This document shows, in pieces, positions 50,792 to 60,118 of a DNA stretch of 64,000 bases. This DNA comes from Sediminicola sp040566555. Its GTDB lineage: Bacteria > Bacteroidota > Bacteroidia > Flavobacteriales > Flavobacteriaceae. Position 1 is the stretch's first letter; each line of letters opens with the position of its first letter. A program made the position numbers and the translations under genes. The notes beneath the pieces are model-generated. The model saw only the letters and a list, made by a program, of their open reading frames with translations, was not told the origin of the DNA and did no database searches. The stretch is from NCBI RefSeq assembly GCF_040566555.1, contig NZ_JBEWYP010000008.1, forward strand, positions 124,001 through 188,000, read 5' to 3'.

Positions 50792-51541
50792 TTGGGAAAA
50801 AAGAGTAGATTGGCGTTTAAAGAAAACAAGAAACTTCCGCACTTTGAGGAGTATATACCTCATTTGGCTTATGATTCGGTAATCTTCGGATTTAATGGCC
50901 GGCAAATTAAAATCTTGTTGTTGGAATACCACAATACCGGTCTTTTTGCCTTACCTGGTGGGTTCGTTAAAAGAAATGAGCATTTGGATGATGCGGTTAA
51001 AAGAGGTTTAAAGGGGCGTACGGGTTTAGACAATATTTATTTGGAACAATTCCACACCTTTGGCGATACCACCCGAGCTGCTCCAGAAGTTATGCGAACC
51101 ATTATTGAGGCCAACAAGATGGAAATAGAAGAAGGCAATTGGCTTTTGGATCGGTTTATTTCCGTCGCATACTACGCCTTGATAAATTATGATGATGTTC
51201 ATCCCATACCAGATGAGCTTTCAGATTCCATTAATTGGTATGCCATTGACGAACTACCTTCCTTAATGATGGATCACGAAAAAATTGTTGAGAAGGCTCT
51301 CAAAACGTTACGGGAAAATCTAGACAAAAAACTGACAGGCACCAATCTTTTACCTCCAAAATTTACCATGAAAGACCTGCAACACCTGTATGAGGCTATT
51401 TTAGGCGAAGAATTAAGACGTACCACATTTCAACGTAAAATGTTGGGAACCAATATACTTATGAGGCACGAAAAATTGTTTGGGGGCGGGGCACATAAAG
51501 CACCCTATCTATATAGTTTTAAGACAATCGGTGATGGTTAA
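50792..51541 (+). CDS. Nudix-derived winged-helix regulator (NrtR-like), degenerate Nudix box
   Basis: A 249-residue protein with an N-terminal Nudix-like domain (about 20-150) and a C-terminal winged helix (about 185-240, FTMKDLQHLYEAIL and RRTTFQRKML). The Nudix box has lost its catalytic Glu residues: GGFV...DDAVKRGLKGRTGL for the REUxEExGU core, so it should bind but not hydrolyse its ligand, like the NrtR and AraR/XynR-type regulators of Bacteroidota. The start is a TTG at 50792; no in-frame ATG fits. It precedes the epimerase-like gene by 62 bp and probably regulates it. Confidence 0.82.
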   Translation: MGKKSRLAFKENKKLPHFEEYIPHLAYDSVIFGFNGRQIKILLLEYHNTGLFALPGGFVKRNEHLDDAVKRGLKGRTGLDNIYLEQFHTFGDTTRAAPEVMRTIIEANKMEIEEGNWLLDRFISVAYYALINYDDVHPIPDELSDSINWYAIDELPSLMMDHEKIVEKALKTLRENLDKKLTGTNLLPPKFTMKDLQHLYEAILGEELRRTTFQRKMLGTNILMRHEKLFGGGAHKAPYLYSFKTIGDG

Positions 51542-51603
51542 CAAATTACATTCAAAAAACATAAATCCCAGAAATAATTTTAATAATTAGAAACATTTAA
51601 ACC

Positions 51604-52470
51604 ATGAAAAAAACAGTTAGAATTCTCTCATTAATTGCCCTTTTTATAGCAAATAGCTTTATTGGTAGCGCCCAAGAAAAATTTGGGGGCTTAGCACTTT
51701 ATACGGTTAGGGACGATATGGGCAAGAATGCCAAAGCTACCCTACAGGCAGTAGCCGATGCTGGATATAAGAATATTGAATCGGCCGGATATGCCGAGGG
51801 GAAATTTTACAATCTGACCCCGGCAGATTTCAAGGCGTTACTGAATGAGATTGGTCTGACCCCAATAAGTACGCATCAGGGATCCGTGACCCTAGAGAAT
51901 GCAGATAGTATGATAGCCGATGTGAAAGCGGCCGGATTTGAATATTTTGTGATACCAGTACCTCCAATGGGCCTCTTTACATTTAATCAGGAGGACAGAT
52001 CTATGGGTATGACAGGAGGGGCTTCCAATCTTGCCGAAATATTGACTACCCTTGGTAAGAAATGTAGCGAAGCGGGATTGAAGTTATTGTACCATAACCA
52101 TGATTTTGAATTTGTAAAGGATAAGGATGGCATCGTAACCATTGATTATCTTTTGGAAAACACCGACCCCAAGTTTGTGAACTTTCAAATGGATCTTTTC
52201 TGGGTGACCAAAGCAGGTGCCGACCCAATCGCCTATTTTAAGAAATATCCAGGCAGGTTTATTATCTGGCATGTAAAGGATATGGACGAACAGGGCAGGT
52301 TTTCTCCCGTTGGCAATGGCACTATTGATTTTGAAAGAATTTTGGCCGAAAAGGAACTCTCGGGAATGAAATATTACATGGTAGAGCAAGATATGACCTT
52401 TGACGGATTGAAGCCGTTAGAGGCCATTAAAATAAGTCATAAAGGAATAAAGAAAATAGGGTTTAACTAG
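51604..52470 (+). CDS. Exported sugar phosphate isomerase/epimerase-like TIM barrel
   Basis: A 288-residue AP-endonuclease-2/xylose-isomerase-like TIM barrel with an N-terminal signal peptide (MKKTVRILSLIALFIANSFIGSAQ), so probably periplasmic. Motifs are ALYTVRDDM, STHQGSV, the His of YHNHDFEF (about residue 161), DLFWVTKAGADP, HVKDMD and VEQDMTF, typical of the metal-binding acidic and His residues. Sugar or keto-acid substrates are likely. It lies 62 bp downstream of the Nudix-derived regulator, has a strong terminator after it and probably forms a small regulated catabolic unit. Confidence 0.88.
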   Translation: MKKTVRILSLIALFIANSFIGSAQEKFGGLALYTVRDDMGKNAKATLQAVADAGYKNIESAGYAEGKFYNLTPADFKALLNEIGLTPISTHQGSVTLENADSMIADVKAAGFEYFVIPVPPMGLFTFNQEDRSMGMTGGASNLAEILTTLGKKCSEAGLKLLYHNHDFEFVKDKDGIVTIDYLLENTDPKFVNFQMDLFWVTKAGADPIAYFKKYPGRFIIWHVKDMDEQGRFSPVGNGTIDFERILAEKELSGMKYYMVEQDMTFDGLKPLEAIKISHKGIKKIGFN

Positions 52471-52590
52471 CCGTTAATACCATTTGTTCTTCATTTGCAA
52501 TTAAATGGAATTAACCAATAAAAGCTGCTTGGGTATTTGAATTCAAATAGCTTTAAGAAATTGAGCACTCTAATTTATATAATCAAATAC

Positions 52591-52620
52591 CCCACAACTT
52601 CGGTTGTGGGATATTTTTAT
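52591..52620 (+). terminator. Strong rho-independent terminator
   Basis: CCCACAAC (52591-52598), a TTCG tetraloop and GTTGTGGG (52603-52610), followed by ATATTTTTAT. A classic hairpin that ends the regulator/epimerase transcript. Confidence 0.92.
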
Positions 52621-52755
52621 TTCCATAATGCTGGACAAACGTTTCGGTATTGGGTATTTTCTTTTCGGTTGCCTTAATAGCGGTGCATTTAACCTTTAAA
52701 ATTAAAGGGAAAGGCCATAATAGAAAAAAAAAGATTCAATAAAGTTTCCTAAAAT

Positions 52756-53301
52756 CTAAAATGTAATATTCACAAAGGGGAGTACAGGGCTGGTGTACAC
52801 GCTTTCATCTTCCTTATACAATAAATTGTACTTGGCACCAACCGATATTTTTTCGGTAATATTTAATCCCGCCCCTATAAATAATGCCGAGTCCCAATAT
52901 GTTTCTTTTACTTCACCAGTGGGAGTTTCTGTTTTGGTAGATACATTCAACTCCACAAATTCGATTAAGGTGGTCAATTTCTTGATAGGAGTGTACTGGG
53001 TTATGATATTGCCCCCAAAGGTAGTAGTGTTCTGTAAATCTTTGATCGCGGCATAACTCCCTTGAAGTCCAGCTCCAAAAGCGACTTTATTGCTTACGTT
53101 ATATATTAAATTGGGTGATAAACTAATATTGGTGCCACCTACAAAGTTGAGGCCAAAGCCCATCCCAAATTTCAATTTATTTGGCTCTTTTGCAGTACTA
53201 TCAATTACTTCAATGTTAGTGACCTGTGAGAACGTACTTTCACTCATTAGCAATATTCCTATGATTACTAAAGATTTTAGTATAGATTCTACTATTTTCA
53301 T
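52756..53301 (-). CDS. Small outer-membrane beta-barrel protein
   Basis: A 181-residue protein with a signal peptide (MKIVESILKSLVIIGILLMSESTFS) and a beta-barrel-like mature part of about 150 residues with alternating hydrophobic pairs (KLKFGMGFGLNFVGGT, KVAFGAGLQGSYA, ISVGAKYNLLYK) ending VNITF, a typical OMP C-terminus. Similar small outer-membrane proteins are common in this group; the ligand is unknown. A broken related-looking reading frame lies just downstream in the DNA (53433-53744). Confidence 0.75.
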   Translation of the reverse strand: MKIVESILKSLVIIGILLMSESTFSQVTNIEVIDSTAKEPNKLKFGMGFGLNFVGGTNISLSPNLIYNVSNKVAFGAGLQGSYAAIKDLQNTTTFGGNIITQYTPIKKLTTLIEFVELNVSTKTETPTGEVKETYWDSALFIGAGLNITEKISVGAKYNLLYKEDESVYTSPVLPFVNITF

Positions 53302-53432
53302 GTGTATTGGTTTAAAGTTTAGTCACTTGTAAAATACGTATTTTTTTGGTTTTATTTAACATTATGGCAACTATCAATTGTCACATTTAAGTCTGTATGC
53401 TCTTTTACCTAATTAATACGTTGTCGTTTACT

Positions 53433-53744
53433 TTATCTTTTTGCAAATGGGTCAATAGAAATCCCAATCTTGAAATAGCCAGTAGGATCCTGACTATTTT
53501 TATAAATAAAGTTATTACTAGGTTTCCCTTTTTCTGTCAATCGATTACTGATGAAATTTTGAATTCCACCTTGGAATGTAGTTATCAAATAATCACTTAA
53601 TCTATGTTCGTAGATTATCCCGGATTTTATTTCCAGTTGGCTGTATTCAAAGGTATTAATGAAATTAGAGTTTTCAACATTTATATAAAAACCAGATGAA
53701 CCAAAACTACTGCCAATTGAAAAACGACCATTTTCTTTAAAGCC
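53433..53744 (-). pseudogene. 3' remnant of an outer-membrane protein gene
   Basis: A 103-codon open frame on the minus strand that lacks any start codon and begins right after an in-frame TGA (53745-53747). The translation has beta-strand alternation (GRFSIGSSFGSSGFYINVEN, EIKSGIIYEHRLSDYLITT) and a typical OMP-type end (YFKIGISIDPFAKR). It looks like the C-terminal part of a small outer-membrane or DUF6268-like protein whose 5' end was lost. It lies just downstream of the RND operon, so it may be a trimmed fifth cistron. Confidence 0.62.
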
Positions 53745-53772
53745 TCACTACAGCAACTAATTATAAGTCGCC

Positions 53773-53952
53773 TCACTTTTTAATCGTGGACAGGAGGGAG
53801 GTTATAATCAATCCCATTCCCAAACCTAGAAGCATACATCCTACGAAGGCTAGTGGAGATTGCTGAAGAAAGAAAAATCCTGCACCTATTCCAATTAGAA
53901 GTCCTCCTCCCGTAGCATAGGAATTTTTATCATTATTTAGTTTGTCACCCAT
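53773..53952 (-). CDS. Small two-span membrane protein of the RND operon (59 aa)
   Basis: A 59-residue protein that starts 3 bp after the RND permease stop, so it is translationally coupled. Sequence features are a polar start (MGDKLNNDKNSY), a Gly-rich first helix (TGGGLLIGIGAGFFFL) and a second helix (FVGCMLLGLGMGLIITSLL) with a basic end (STIKK). It may be a small accessory subunit like AcrZ, but no direct homology is claimed. Too short for common ORF cut-offs and likely often unannotated. Confidence 0.7.
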   Translation of the reverse strand: MGDKLNNDKNSYATGGGLLIGIGAGFFFLQQSPLAFVGCMLLGLGMGLIITSLLSTIKK

Positions 53953-53954
53953 AA

Positions 53955-56900
53955 TTAGTGAGTTGTTTGAACTTTCATTGTAGCAATTTTCTTAGCTTGT
54001 TCTTTCGCTACTGTTCGCTTGATATCGCCTTTCCAAATGTCCATTACAACATACATCACGGGTACAATGATTACTGTAAATATCAAGGAACTGCTCAAGC
54101 CTCCAATCAGTACCATGGCCAAACCATTTTTCCATTCGGCCCCAGCCCCAGAAGCAAATGCAATTGGAAACATTGCAATTACCATGGCAATGGTGGTCAT
54201 AAGGATAGGGCGTAATCTTGATAGTCCTGCGTTTACTACAGCTTCTAAACTGTTCATACCATCTTTTTTGAATTGGTTTGCGGCATCAACAATTAAAATA
54301 GCATTCTTGATTACAAGTCCCACCAGCATGATCAACCCTAAGAAGGTGAATACCCCTAAACTCTCTTGGAACAAGGCAAGGATCAAAAATGCTCCAATCA
54401 TAGCTGTGGGCACAGAAAACATGACCACTAAAGGATAGGCATAGGATTCGTATAATGCCACCATAATCAAATACACCAAGACTATGGACATTAATAAGGC
54501 CAGTCCCAAACTTGCAAAAGCTTCTGTCTGACTTTCTAAATCTCCGCCCATTTCAAAATTTACGCCTTCGGGCAATTCCATATTCTCCAAGGCTACCTGT
54601 ACTTCTTGGGAAACTGTACCTACAGGCCTCCCTACTACTTGTGCTCCAACACTTACACTATTACGCTTATTGTCTCGTTGCAGCTTAGATGGGCCTGTAG
54701 ATTGATCTACACTGGCGAATTGCTGAAGTTCAATGAGCTCCCCAGTTGTATTTAAAAAAGTCACCTTTTTAATATCATCTATATTTTGGCGATCAAATTG
54801 GTCCAACTTTACATTGATGTCGTATTCATTCTCACCGTCGCGAAATTTATATTGTGTATTTCCAGCAAATGCATTTTGCATTGTATTACCCACAGTACTC
54901 ATAGTAAGATTAAGTGCGGCCATCTTATCACGGTCTACCGTAATGGCAACTTCCGGATTTCCACCTTTAGCAGAAAGCTCTACTTCACGTGTACTATTTA
55001 CACCTTCTATGGTCATCTTTACATTTTGAGCTACATCCATCAATTGATCAATATTGCTTCCGGTCAAAAGAACCTGAATAGGCCCTGCTGTACTACCACC
55101 TACCATTCCAACGGCAGCCGTCTTGAATTTTACTCCAGGAATATTTTTGGTCAATTTTGCTTTTATGTCTCTGGCAAATTGTTCTGATGTTATCGAACGT
55201 GCTTCGGGACTAATCATTTTAGCATTGATTTGAGCTAGGTTTGATGAATTACCACCACCACCAGAACCTGTTCCTACGGTAGAGAAAACGGATGACACAA
55301 TGTTATCTTTAAGCAAAATGTCCTCTACGGCTAGAGTGGCCAAATTGGTTTCTTCTATGGTAGATTCCTTTGTAAGTTCAAGTTCCACGATAAATTCGCC
55401 GTTGTCACCGTTTTTTACAAATTCACTTCCTATGAAGCCGAATGCCAGTAACGATAAGGAGGATATAACCAAGGCCAATAGGGTATAGGCAGTTACGCGC
55501 TTGTGTGATAGGGTCCATTGTAATATTTCCCTGTATATATTATTTACACCGGTCAAAAACTTTTCAAAAGCAATTAAAGGTCGGTGTATAAACTTCTCTT
55601 TTCTTAGTGTTATCACCTCTGAAAAATTGGCAGATAATAATGGCGTCAAAGTAAATGAAACTACTAATGAAATAGCTGTTGCAAAGGCAACAACCACAGC
55701 AAACTGCTTTAATAGATCCGCGATCAATCCGGTTACGAAGGTGATGGGTAGAAATACGGCAATTAAAACAAGGGTTATTGACATTACCGAAAGCCCGATT
55801 TTCTTCCAACTTTCCATGGCCGCTTCCATTCTGGTTTTTCCCTTTTCCATTTCGGCATGTATTTGTTCCAGGACTACGATACTATCATCAACAAGAATAC
55901 CAACTACCAAGGACAGTCCCAATAAGGTCATTAAATTAAGGGTGTAGCCCAATTGGTTCATGGCGATGAAGGTTGCTACAATAGAAACAGGAATGGAGAC
56001 CATGACAATGATGGAGTCTTTCCAACTTCTTAAAAAGAACAGCATGATAATGGCAACCAAACCTACTGCAAGCATAAGATCAAATATTACAGCATCTGCA
56101 GCTTCCAGGGTAAAGACCGAACTATCTTGAGCAACGGCAATTTTTAAATTCTTGTCCGCATATTCGGATTCTATTTTGGAAATTTCCTTTTTAATATCTT
56201 CTGCTACTTGTACGGTGTTGCCATCGCTTTGTTTGGAAATGGTCAACCCAATAGAGCTAATTCCGTCTATTCTCGAAATTGTTGTTACGTCTTTGGTCGT
56301 ATCATATACTTCTGCGATGTCTTCAATCTTTACGCTGGAACCCATTCCTGTACTGATGTCCAACCCTTTGATATCCTCAACATTTCTAAATTTTCCAGAA
56401 AGACGTACTGTTACTTGTTGCTTGTCATTCTTAATATTTCCGGTTGGGAAGTCCAGGTTCGCAGCAGATATAGCTTGGGTCACCTGTAAAATACTCAGTC
56501 CATAAGCTTTCAATTTATCCCTGTCGACATTCACTCGAATTTCACGTTCATTACCTCCAATTACTTGAACCCGAGCTACACCTTCAATACGTGAAAGAGT
56601 TTCCTTAATATCGTTCTCAACCAAATCGTTAAACTCAGTGATATCCATTTCCGAAGAAACCCCTAAACGCATAATTGGTAAATCGTCAAAGGAGAACTGG
56701 TCAACACTGGGCTGATTTACTTGGTCTGGCAGTTGCCCAACTATATTGTTAACTTTACGTTGCGCATCCTGTAAGGCTTTATCAACATCGGCATTGTAGG
56801 TAAGCTCTACATTTACAATGGATATCCCTTCTTGGGAAGTAGACGTTATACTTTTTACACCTTCAATGGCACTAACTGCGTCCTCAATATTTGTGGTTAC

Positions 56901-57086
56901 CGAGTTTTCAACTTCGGAAGGCGAAGCACCAGGATATACAGTACTGATCGATATTTGTGGAGATGTAATTTTAGGCAATAATTCATAGCCTAAACTCGTA
57001 TAGCTTATGATGCCCAAAAGAGCAATAATGGTGAAGATGACAACGGCTAGCGTTGGTCTTTTTACGGAAAGTTCAGTGATTGTCAT
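53955..57086 (-). CDS. RND efflux permease (HAE1-type)
   Basis: A 1043-residue inner-membrane RND pump of the hydrophobe/amphiphile efflux family. The N-terminal helix (TLAVVIFTIIALLGIISYTSLGYELLPKI) and 12-span layout with two large periplasmic loops are clear. The proton-relay region reads VVGILVDDSIVVLEQIHAEMEKG (about residues 395-417), with two adjacent Asp, and the second-half symmetry core is GLVIKNAILIVDAANQFKKDG. It is in an operon with OMF and MFP genes; substrates could be drugs, bile-like agents or lipids. Confidence 0.94.
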   Translation of the reverse strand: MTITELSVKRPTLAVVIFTIIALLGIISYTSLGYELLPKITSPQISISTVYPGASPSEVENSVTTNIEDAVSAIEGVKSITSTSQEGISIVNVELTYNADVDKALQDAQRKVNNIVGQLPDQVNQPSVDQFSFDDLPIMRLGVSSEMDITEFNDLVENDIKETLSRIEGVARVQVIGGNEREIRVNVDRDKLKAYGLSILQVTQAISAANLDFPTGNIKNDKQQVTVRLSGKFRNVEDIKGLDISTGMGSSVKIEDIAEVYDTTKDVTTISRIDGISSIGLTISKQSDGNTVQVAEDIKKEISKIESEYADKNLKIAVAQDSSVFTLEAADAVIFDLMLAVGLVAIIMLFFLRSWKDSIIVMVSIPVSIVATFIAMNQLGYTLNLMTLLGLSLVVGILVDDSIVVLEQIHAEMEKGKTRMEAAMESWKKIGLSVMSITLVLIAVFLPITFVTGLIADLLKQFAVVVAFATAISLVVSFTLTPLLSANFSEVITLRKEKFIHRPLIAFEKFLTGVNNIYREILQWTLSHKRVTAYTLLALVISSLSLLAFGFIGSEFVKNGDNGEFIVELELTKESTIEETNLATLAVEDILLKDNIVSSVFSTVGTGSGGGGNSSNLAQINAKMISPEARSITSEQFARDIKAKLTKNIPGVKFKTAAVGMVGGSTAGPIQVLLTGSNIDQLMDVAQNVKMTIEGVNSTREVELSAKGGNPEVAITVDRDKMAALNLTMSTVGNTMQNAFAGNTQYKFRDGENEYDINVKLDQFDRQNIDDIKKVTFLNTTGELIELQQFASVDQSTGPSKLQRDNKRNSVSVGAQVVGRPVGTVSQEVQVALENMELPEGVNFEMGGDLESQTEAFASLGLALLMSIVLVYLIMVALYESYAYPLVVMFSVPTAMIGAFLILALFQESLGVFTFLGLIMLVGLVIKNAILIVDAANQFKKDGMNSLEAVVNAGLSRLRPILMTTIAMVIAMFPIAFASGAGAEWKNGLAMVLIGGLSSSLIFTVIIVPVMYVVMDIWKGDIKRTVAKEQAKKIATMKVQTTH

Positions 57087-57089
57087 AGC

Positions 57090-58154
57090 CTAGTTGTTTG
57101 TGATTTTTACCTTGGTTCCATTGGTTAAGTTGATAATGCCCCTGGTTACAACCTGCTGTCCTTTTTGCAGACCTTCCAGTACAGTAACATCCCCATTTAT
57201 AACCGCTCCAATTTTAATTTTCTGAAGGGTAACGGTACTATCGTTCACAACAAATACTGATGGATTTTGAAGACTTCCAACAATAGCTTCACGAGGGAAA
57301 ACCATTGCGTTTTGTTCGTTGCTCTTAAGAGCATCAAAGTTTACCTCTGCAAACAATCCGGCACGTAATTGGTTGTCGTTTTTATTTTCAACTTCTATGG
57401 TAATCTGAAATTTTCTGGAGGCATCTGCTTTTACGCTAATGTTGCTCACTTTACCTTTAAAAGTATCCAAGGGGTAAACATCGGTTTTAATAGATACCTG
57501 TTGACCTTCTTTGATTTTGGATAAGTTATCCTCCGCAAGGTTCACAATGATCTTTAAGCGATCTACCTGCACGATTTCCGCAATCTGGTTTCCGGGCATT
57601 ACGAAACTCGTTTCTTCCACCATTAGCTTGTTAACTACCCCATCGATAGGCGATTTTATAACGGTAAAGCTCAATTGTTGATTAATGTTGGCAATTGAGG
57701 ATTTTGCATTTTCACGCTGTATACGAACATCTTCAAGCGCACTTTGAGAAACGGCGCCCACTTCCAAGAGTCGTTCGTAACGCGCTACATCTTTTTCCGC
57801 TTTCGCCAATGTGGAATTTGCACTGCTCAACTGAGAACTTAGGGATACGGCATCAACCTTTGCGATTACTTGCCCTTTTCGGATCTTCTGCCCTTCTTTA
57901 ACCTTTAAATATTGCACGCTTCCCTGTGATTCAGCTACCAAGGTCACTTCTTCCCATCCTTTAAATTCACCGGTTGCGGTAAGCCCATTTGAAATCGTTT
58001 TTTCCCCTACAGTAGCAATTTGTACAGGAATGGCAAACTCTTCAGGTACTACAGAAGCAAGTTTATTCATTTCCTTTTTGTTGTTGAATAAAGTGTAGCC
58101 GATAATGCCTATAAGGACTATGATTACAACAATGATGATGTTTTTAGTTTTCAT
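57090..58154 (-). CDS. RND periplasmic adaptor (membrane fusion protein)
   Basis: A 354-residue adaptor that joins the RND pump to the outer-membrane channel. It has an N-terminal membrane anchor (about residues 6-22), a lipoyl domain with SQGSVQYLKVKEGQKIRKGQVIAKVD, an alpha-hairpin (about 105-150) and beta-barrel/MP domains to GLFAEVNF and the C-terminal VTRGIINLTNGTKV. Its stop lies 3 bp before the permease start. There is no lipobox, unlike many Bacteroidota adaptors. Confidence 0.93.
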   Translation of the reverse strand: MKTKNIIIVVIIVLIGIIGYTLFNNKKEMNKLASVVPEEFAIPVQIATVGEKTISNGLTATGEFKGWEEVTLVAESQGSVQYLKVKEGQKIRKGQVIAKVDAVSLSSQLSSANSTLAKAEKDVARYERLLEVGAVSQSALEDVRIQRENAKSSIANINQQLSFTVIKSPIDGVVNKLMVEETSFVMPGNQIAEIVQVDRLKIIVNLAEDNLSKIKEGQQVSIKTDVYPLDTFKGKVSNISVKADASRKFQITIEVENKNDNQLRAGLFAEVNFDALKSNEQNAMVFPREAIVGSLQNPSVFVVNDSTVTLQKIKIGAVINGDVTVLEGLQKGQQVVTRGIINLTNGTKVKITNN

Positions 58155-58178
58155 TATAATTATTTATATCGTTAATGA

Positions 58179-59546
58179 TTAGTTATTTATGATAGGATTT
58201 GAAATTAATTGGGAAAGCCTACCGCTGGATTTGAGTAAGGATACTTCAGCTACCTTGGACTGTAAAAGCGCGTTAAGAAAGTTAGATTGGGCTTGTCTCA
58301 GTGCAAATTCAGAGTCCAATAATTCTGTTAGGTTGGCAACCCCTTCATTATAGGAATTTTTAATGCCGTCATAATTTTCCTGTGCAAGGGTCATATTGGA
58401 TTCTTGGCTCTCAATTTGAGAATTGCTCAGAACTAACTGCTCTCTGGCATCTCCAAAATCTTTTTCTATATTTAGTTTTAGCGTTTCTCTGTCCAACTCT
58501 AATTGTTCCGTAGCAAATTCTTTTTGTTTTAAGCGATTGCGGCGTTGAAACCCATCAAATATGGGGATGCTTGCAGAAAGCCCCCAAGTACCGCTCCATT
58601 GTCCTTGATAAACGCTGGTATCGAAGTCTGCAAACGAATTGGATTGTCCCAAATAGTTATAGCCGAAGTTTGCGCCGAGGGTTGGCAAATATTCAGCCTT
58701 TATTAGCTTTTGATCTATTAGGGATAATTGAAGTGATTGTTCTAACTGTTGATATTCGAGATTGGCATCTATAAGTAATTCCGCACTTAAAGGGTAAGGA
58801 TCGCGATCTTCCAATTTCTCAACCAAAACAACATTGGTTGTCATTGGAATATTCAGCAGAACTTTAAATAATCGTATTTGTTGGTTTTTACCAAATTCGG
58901 CATCCTCAATTTGTGTTTTGAGGTTAGAGCGGTTTACCATTAACTGATTGAGGTCCAATTTTTTGATGATCCCCTCGCTATATTTTAATTCCGAAATTTC
59001 AATGAGGCTATTGGTGCGCCCGTAATTTTCTTGGAGTAAACTTACCTGTTTGTCAAATACTTGAATCTGCACGTAGGTCTGAATAATATTGACAATCAAA
59101 TCCTGGGTGGTAACCAGTGTTTGCAGCTCTCTAAGTTCAGCCAATGCTGTAGTACTTTTTATGGAGTTGAACAGTTGAAAGTCGAGCAACTTTTGTTGTA
59201 CGTTGACACCGGCAGCGTATTGGTATCTATTACCAAAGGCAACTCCGATAGTTGTGCCAGGCTCTCCGCCAAAAATTTCGGCCGGTAATTGTTGCTCTTG
59301 AATGGAGAAATTATCCGTAAATCCGGCACTTCCTTTTATTTGAGGGAGTGCCTGTCCTTTAACCCCGGCAATTTGAGCTTGAATTATTTCTTGTTCAATC
59401 TGAGATTTTTCAAGGTTATTATTGTTCTGTATAGCATAATCAATTGTTTCCTCCAAGGTATTGAAAACTATAGGCTCTTGTGCCGATAGTGTATTTAGGG
59501 CCATACTTACAGACCATACGATAAAGGTGAAAAGTATTTTATTCAT
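58179..59546 (-). CDS. TolC-type outer-membrane efflux channel
   Basis: A 455-residue outer-membrane factor with a signal peptide (MNKILFTFIVWSVSMALNTLSAQ). Two TolC-like halves show the typical long helical repeats and the LTEAID/TLEETIDYAIQNNNNLEKSQIEQE pattern at the start and a similar NYDGIKNSYNEGVANLTELLDSEFALRQAQSNFLNAL in the second half. It is the first efflux gene after the GbsR-type regulator, and a GTTC-N10-GAAC element lies just upstream (59573-59590). Confidence 0.93.
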   Translation of the reverse strand: MNKILFTFIVWSVSMALNTLSAQEPIVFNTLEETIDYAIQNNNNLEKSQIEQEIIQAQIAGVKGQALPQIKGSAGFTDNFSIQEQQLPAEIFGGEPGTTIGVAFGNRYQYAAGVNVQQKLLDFQLFNSIKSTTALAELRELQTLVTTQDLIVNIIQTYVQIQVFDKQVSLLQENYGRTNSLIEISELKYSEGIIKKLDLNQLMVNRSNLKTQIEDAEFGKNQQIRLFKVLLNIPMTTNVVLVEKLEDRDPYPLSAELLIDANLEYQQLEQSLQLSLIDQKLIKAEYLPTLGANFGYNYLGQSNSFADFDTSVYQGQWSGTWGLSASIPIFDGFQRRNRLKQKEFATEQLELDRETLKLNIEKDFGDAREQLVLSNSQIESQESNMTLAQENYDGIKNSYNEGVANLTELLDSEFALRQAQSNFLNALLQSKVAEVSLLKSSGRLSQLISNPIINN

Positions 59547-59572
59547 TTCTTTTAGTTTATAAAATTTAGTTA

Positions 59573-59590
59573 GTTCGGAAATAAAAGAAC
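59573..59590. promoter_or_regulatory. Candidate GbsR-type operator (internal)
   Basis: GTTCGGAAATAAAAGAAC has GTTC/GAAC arms with 10 bp between. It repeats the arm and spacing pattern of the element at 60101-60118 and lies between the regulator gene and the efflux channel gene. Confidence 0.5.
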
Positions 59591-59614
59591 CAAATGGGTT
59601 AAAAAAATAGAAGT

Positions 59615-60073
59615 TTATTTCTTCCAGTTTTTTATAATCTTTATGCTTTCTTTTTGATAGTAATCTATGAATTCGGTAAGCTCTTTTAACTGAATGTTGA
59701 ATTCCTTGTTCTCTTTTGTACGATGGCTTAAAATTGTTTTCAATAATTTATTATAATCCGTAAGCCCATTCATGCTATCCATGAATGCCTGTTGCCACTG
59801 GCCAATTTTAGAATAGAAATAACGTTTTCTATCACCAGGTTTTGTTTTATACCCTATTCTATTCAACATCAGTAGATTATTGATAGCATTACTGGTAGCA
59901 CTTTTACTCAATTCTAGAGATTCCCTAATTTCGTCAAAGGTGAGCTCTACATTATCTGCTATAGTAAGCAACGCATTGACTCGCGCCGAAGCAGGGGAAA
60001 GACCCATTCCTTCTTGGGCTACCCCAAAACTTTCAATAAGTTCTTTTTGTATGTTGGTCAGTTTGTTTTCCAT
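59615..60073 (-). CDS. GbsR/MarR-type regulator of the RND operon
   Basis: A 152-residue winged-helix regulator of the GbsR/MarR family. The core HTH is LTIADNVELTFDEIRESLELSKSATSNAINNLLML (about residues 36-70), followed by the wing IGYKTKPGDRKRYFYS, and a C-terminal helical dimerisation region. It is first in the operon, 69 bp before the efflux channel gene. A -7 element (TACATTTG) ends only eight bases before its ATG, predicting a nearly leaderless message, and an 18-bp palindromic element overlaps the -33 region, suggesting autorepression. Confidence 0.88.
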   Translation of the reverse strand: MENKLTNIQKELIESFGVAQEGMGLSPASARVNALLTIADNVELTFDEIRESLELSKSATSNAINNLLMLNRIGYKTKPGDRKRYFYSKIGQWQQAFMDSMNGLTDYNKLLKTILSHRTKENKEFNIQLKELTEFIDYYQKESIKIIKNWKK

Positions 60074-60080
60074 AACGGTA

Positions 60081-60118
60081 CAAATGTAATGGTTTTTTTG
60101 GTTCTCTAATTAAAGAAC
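60081..60118 (-). promoter_or_regulatory. Promoter and operator of the GbsR-RND operon
   Basis: On the minus strand TACATTTG (complement of 60081-60088) matches the Bacteroidota -7 element. GTTCTCTAATTAAAGAAC (60101-60118) is a GTTC-N10-GAAC inverted repeat with one mismatch in longer arms, placed where the -33 element should be. The transcript should start only a few bases before the ATG at 60073. Confidence 0.6.
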
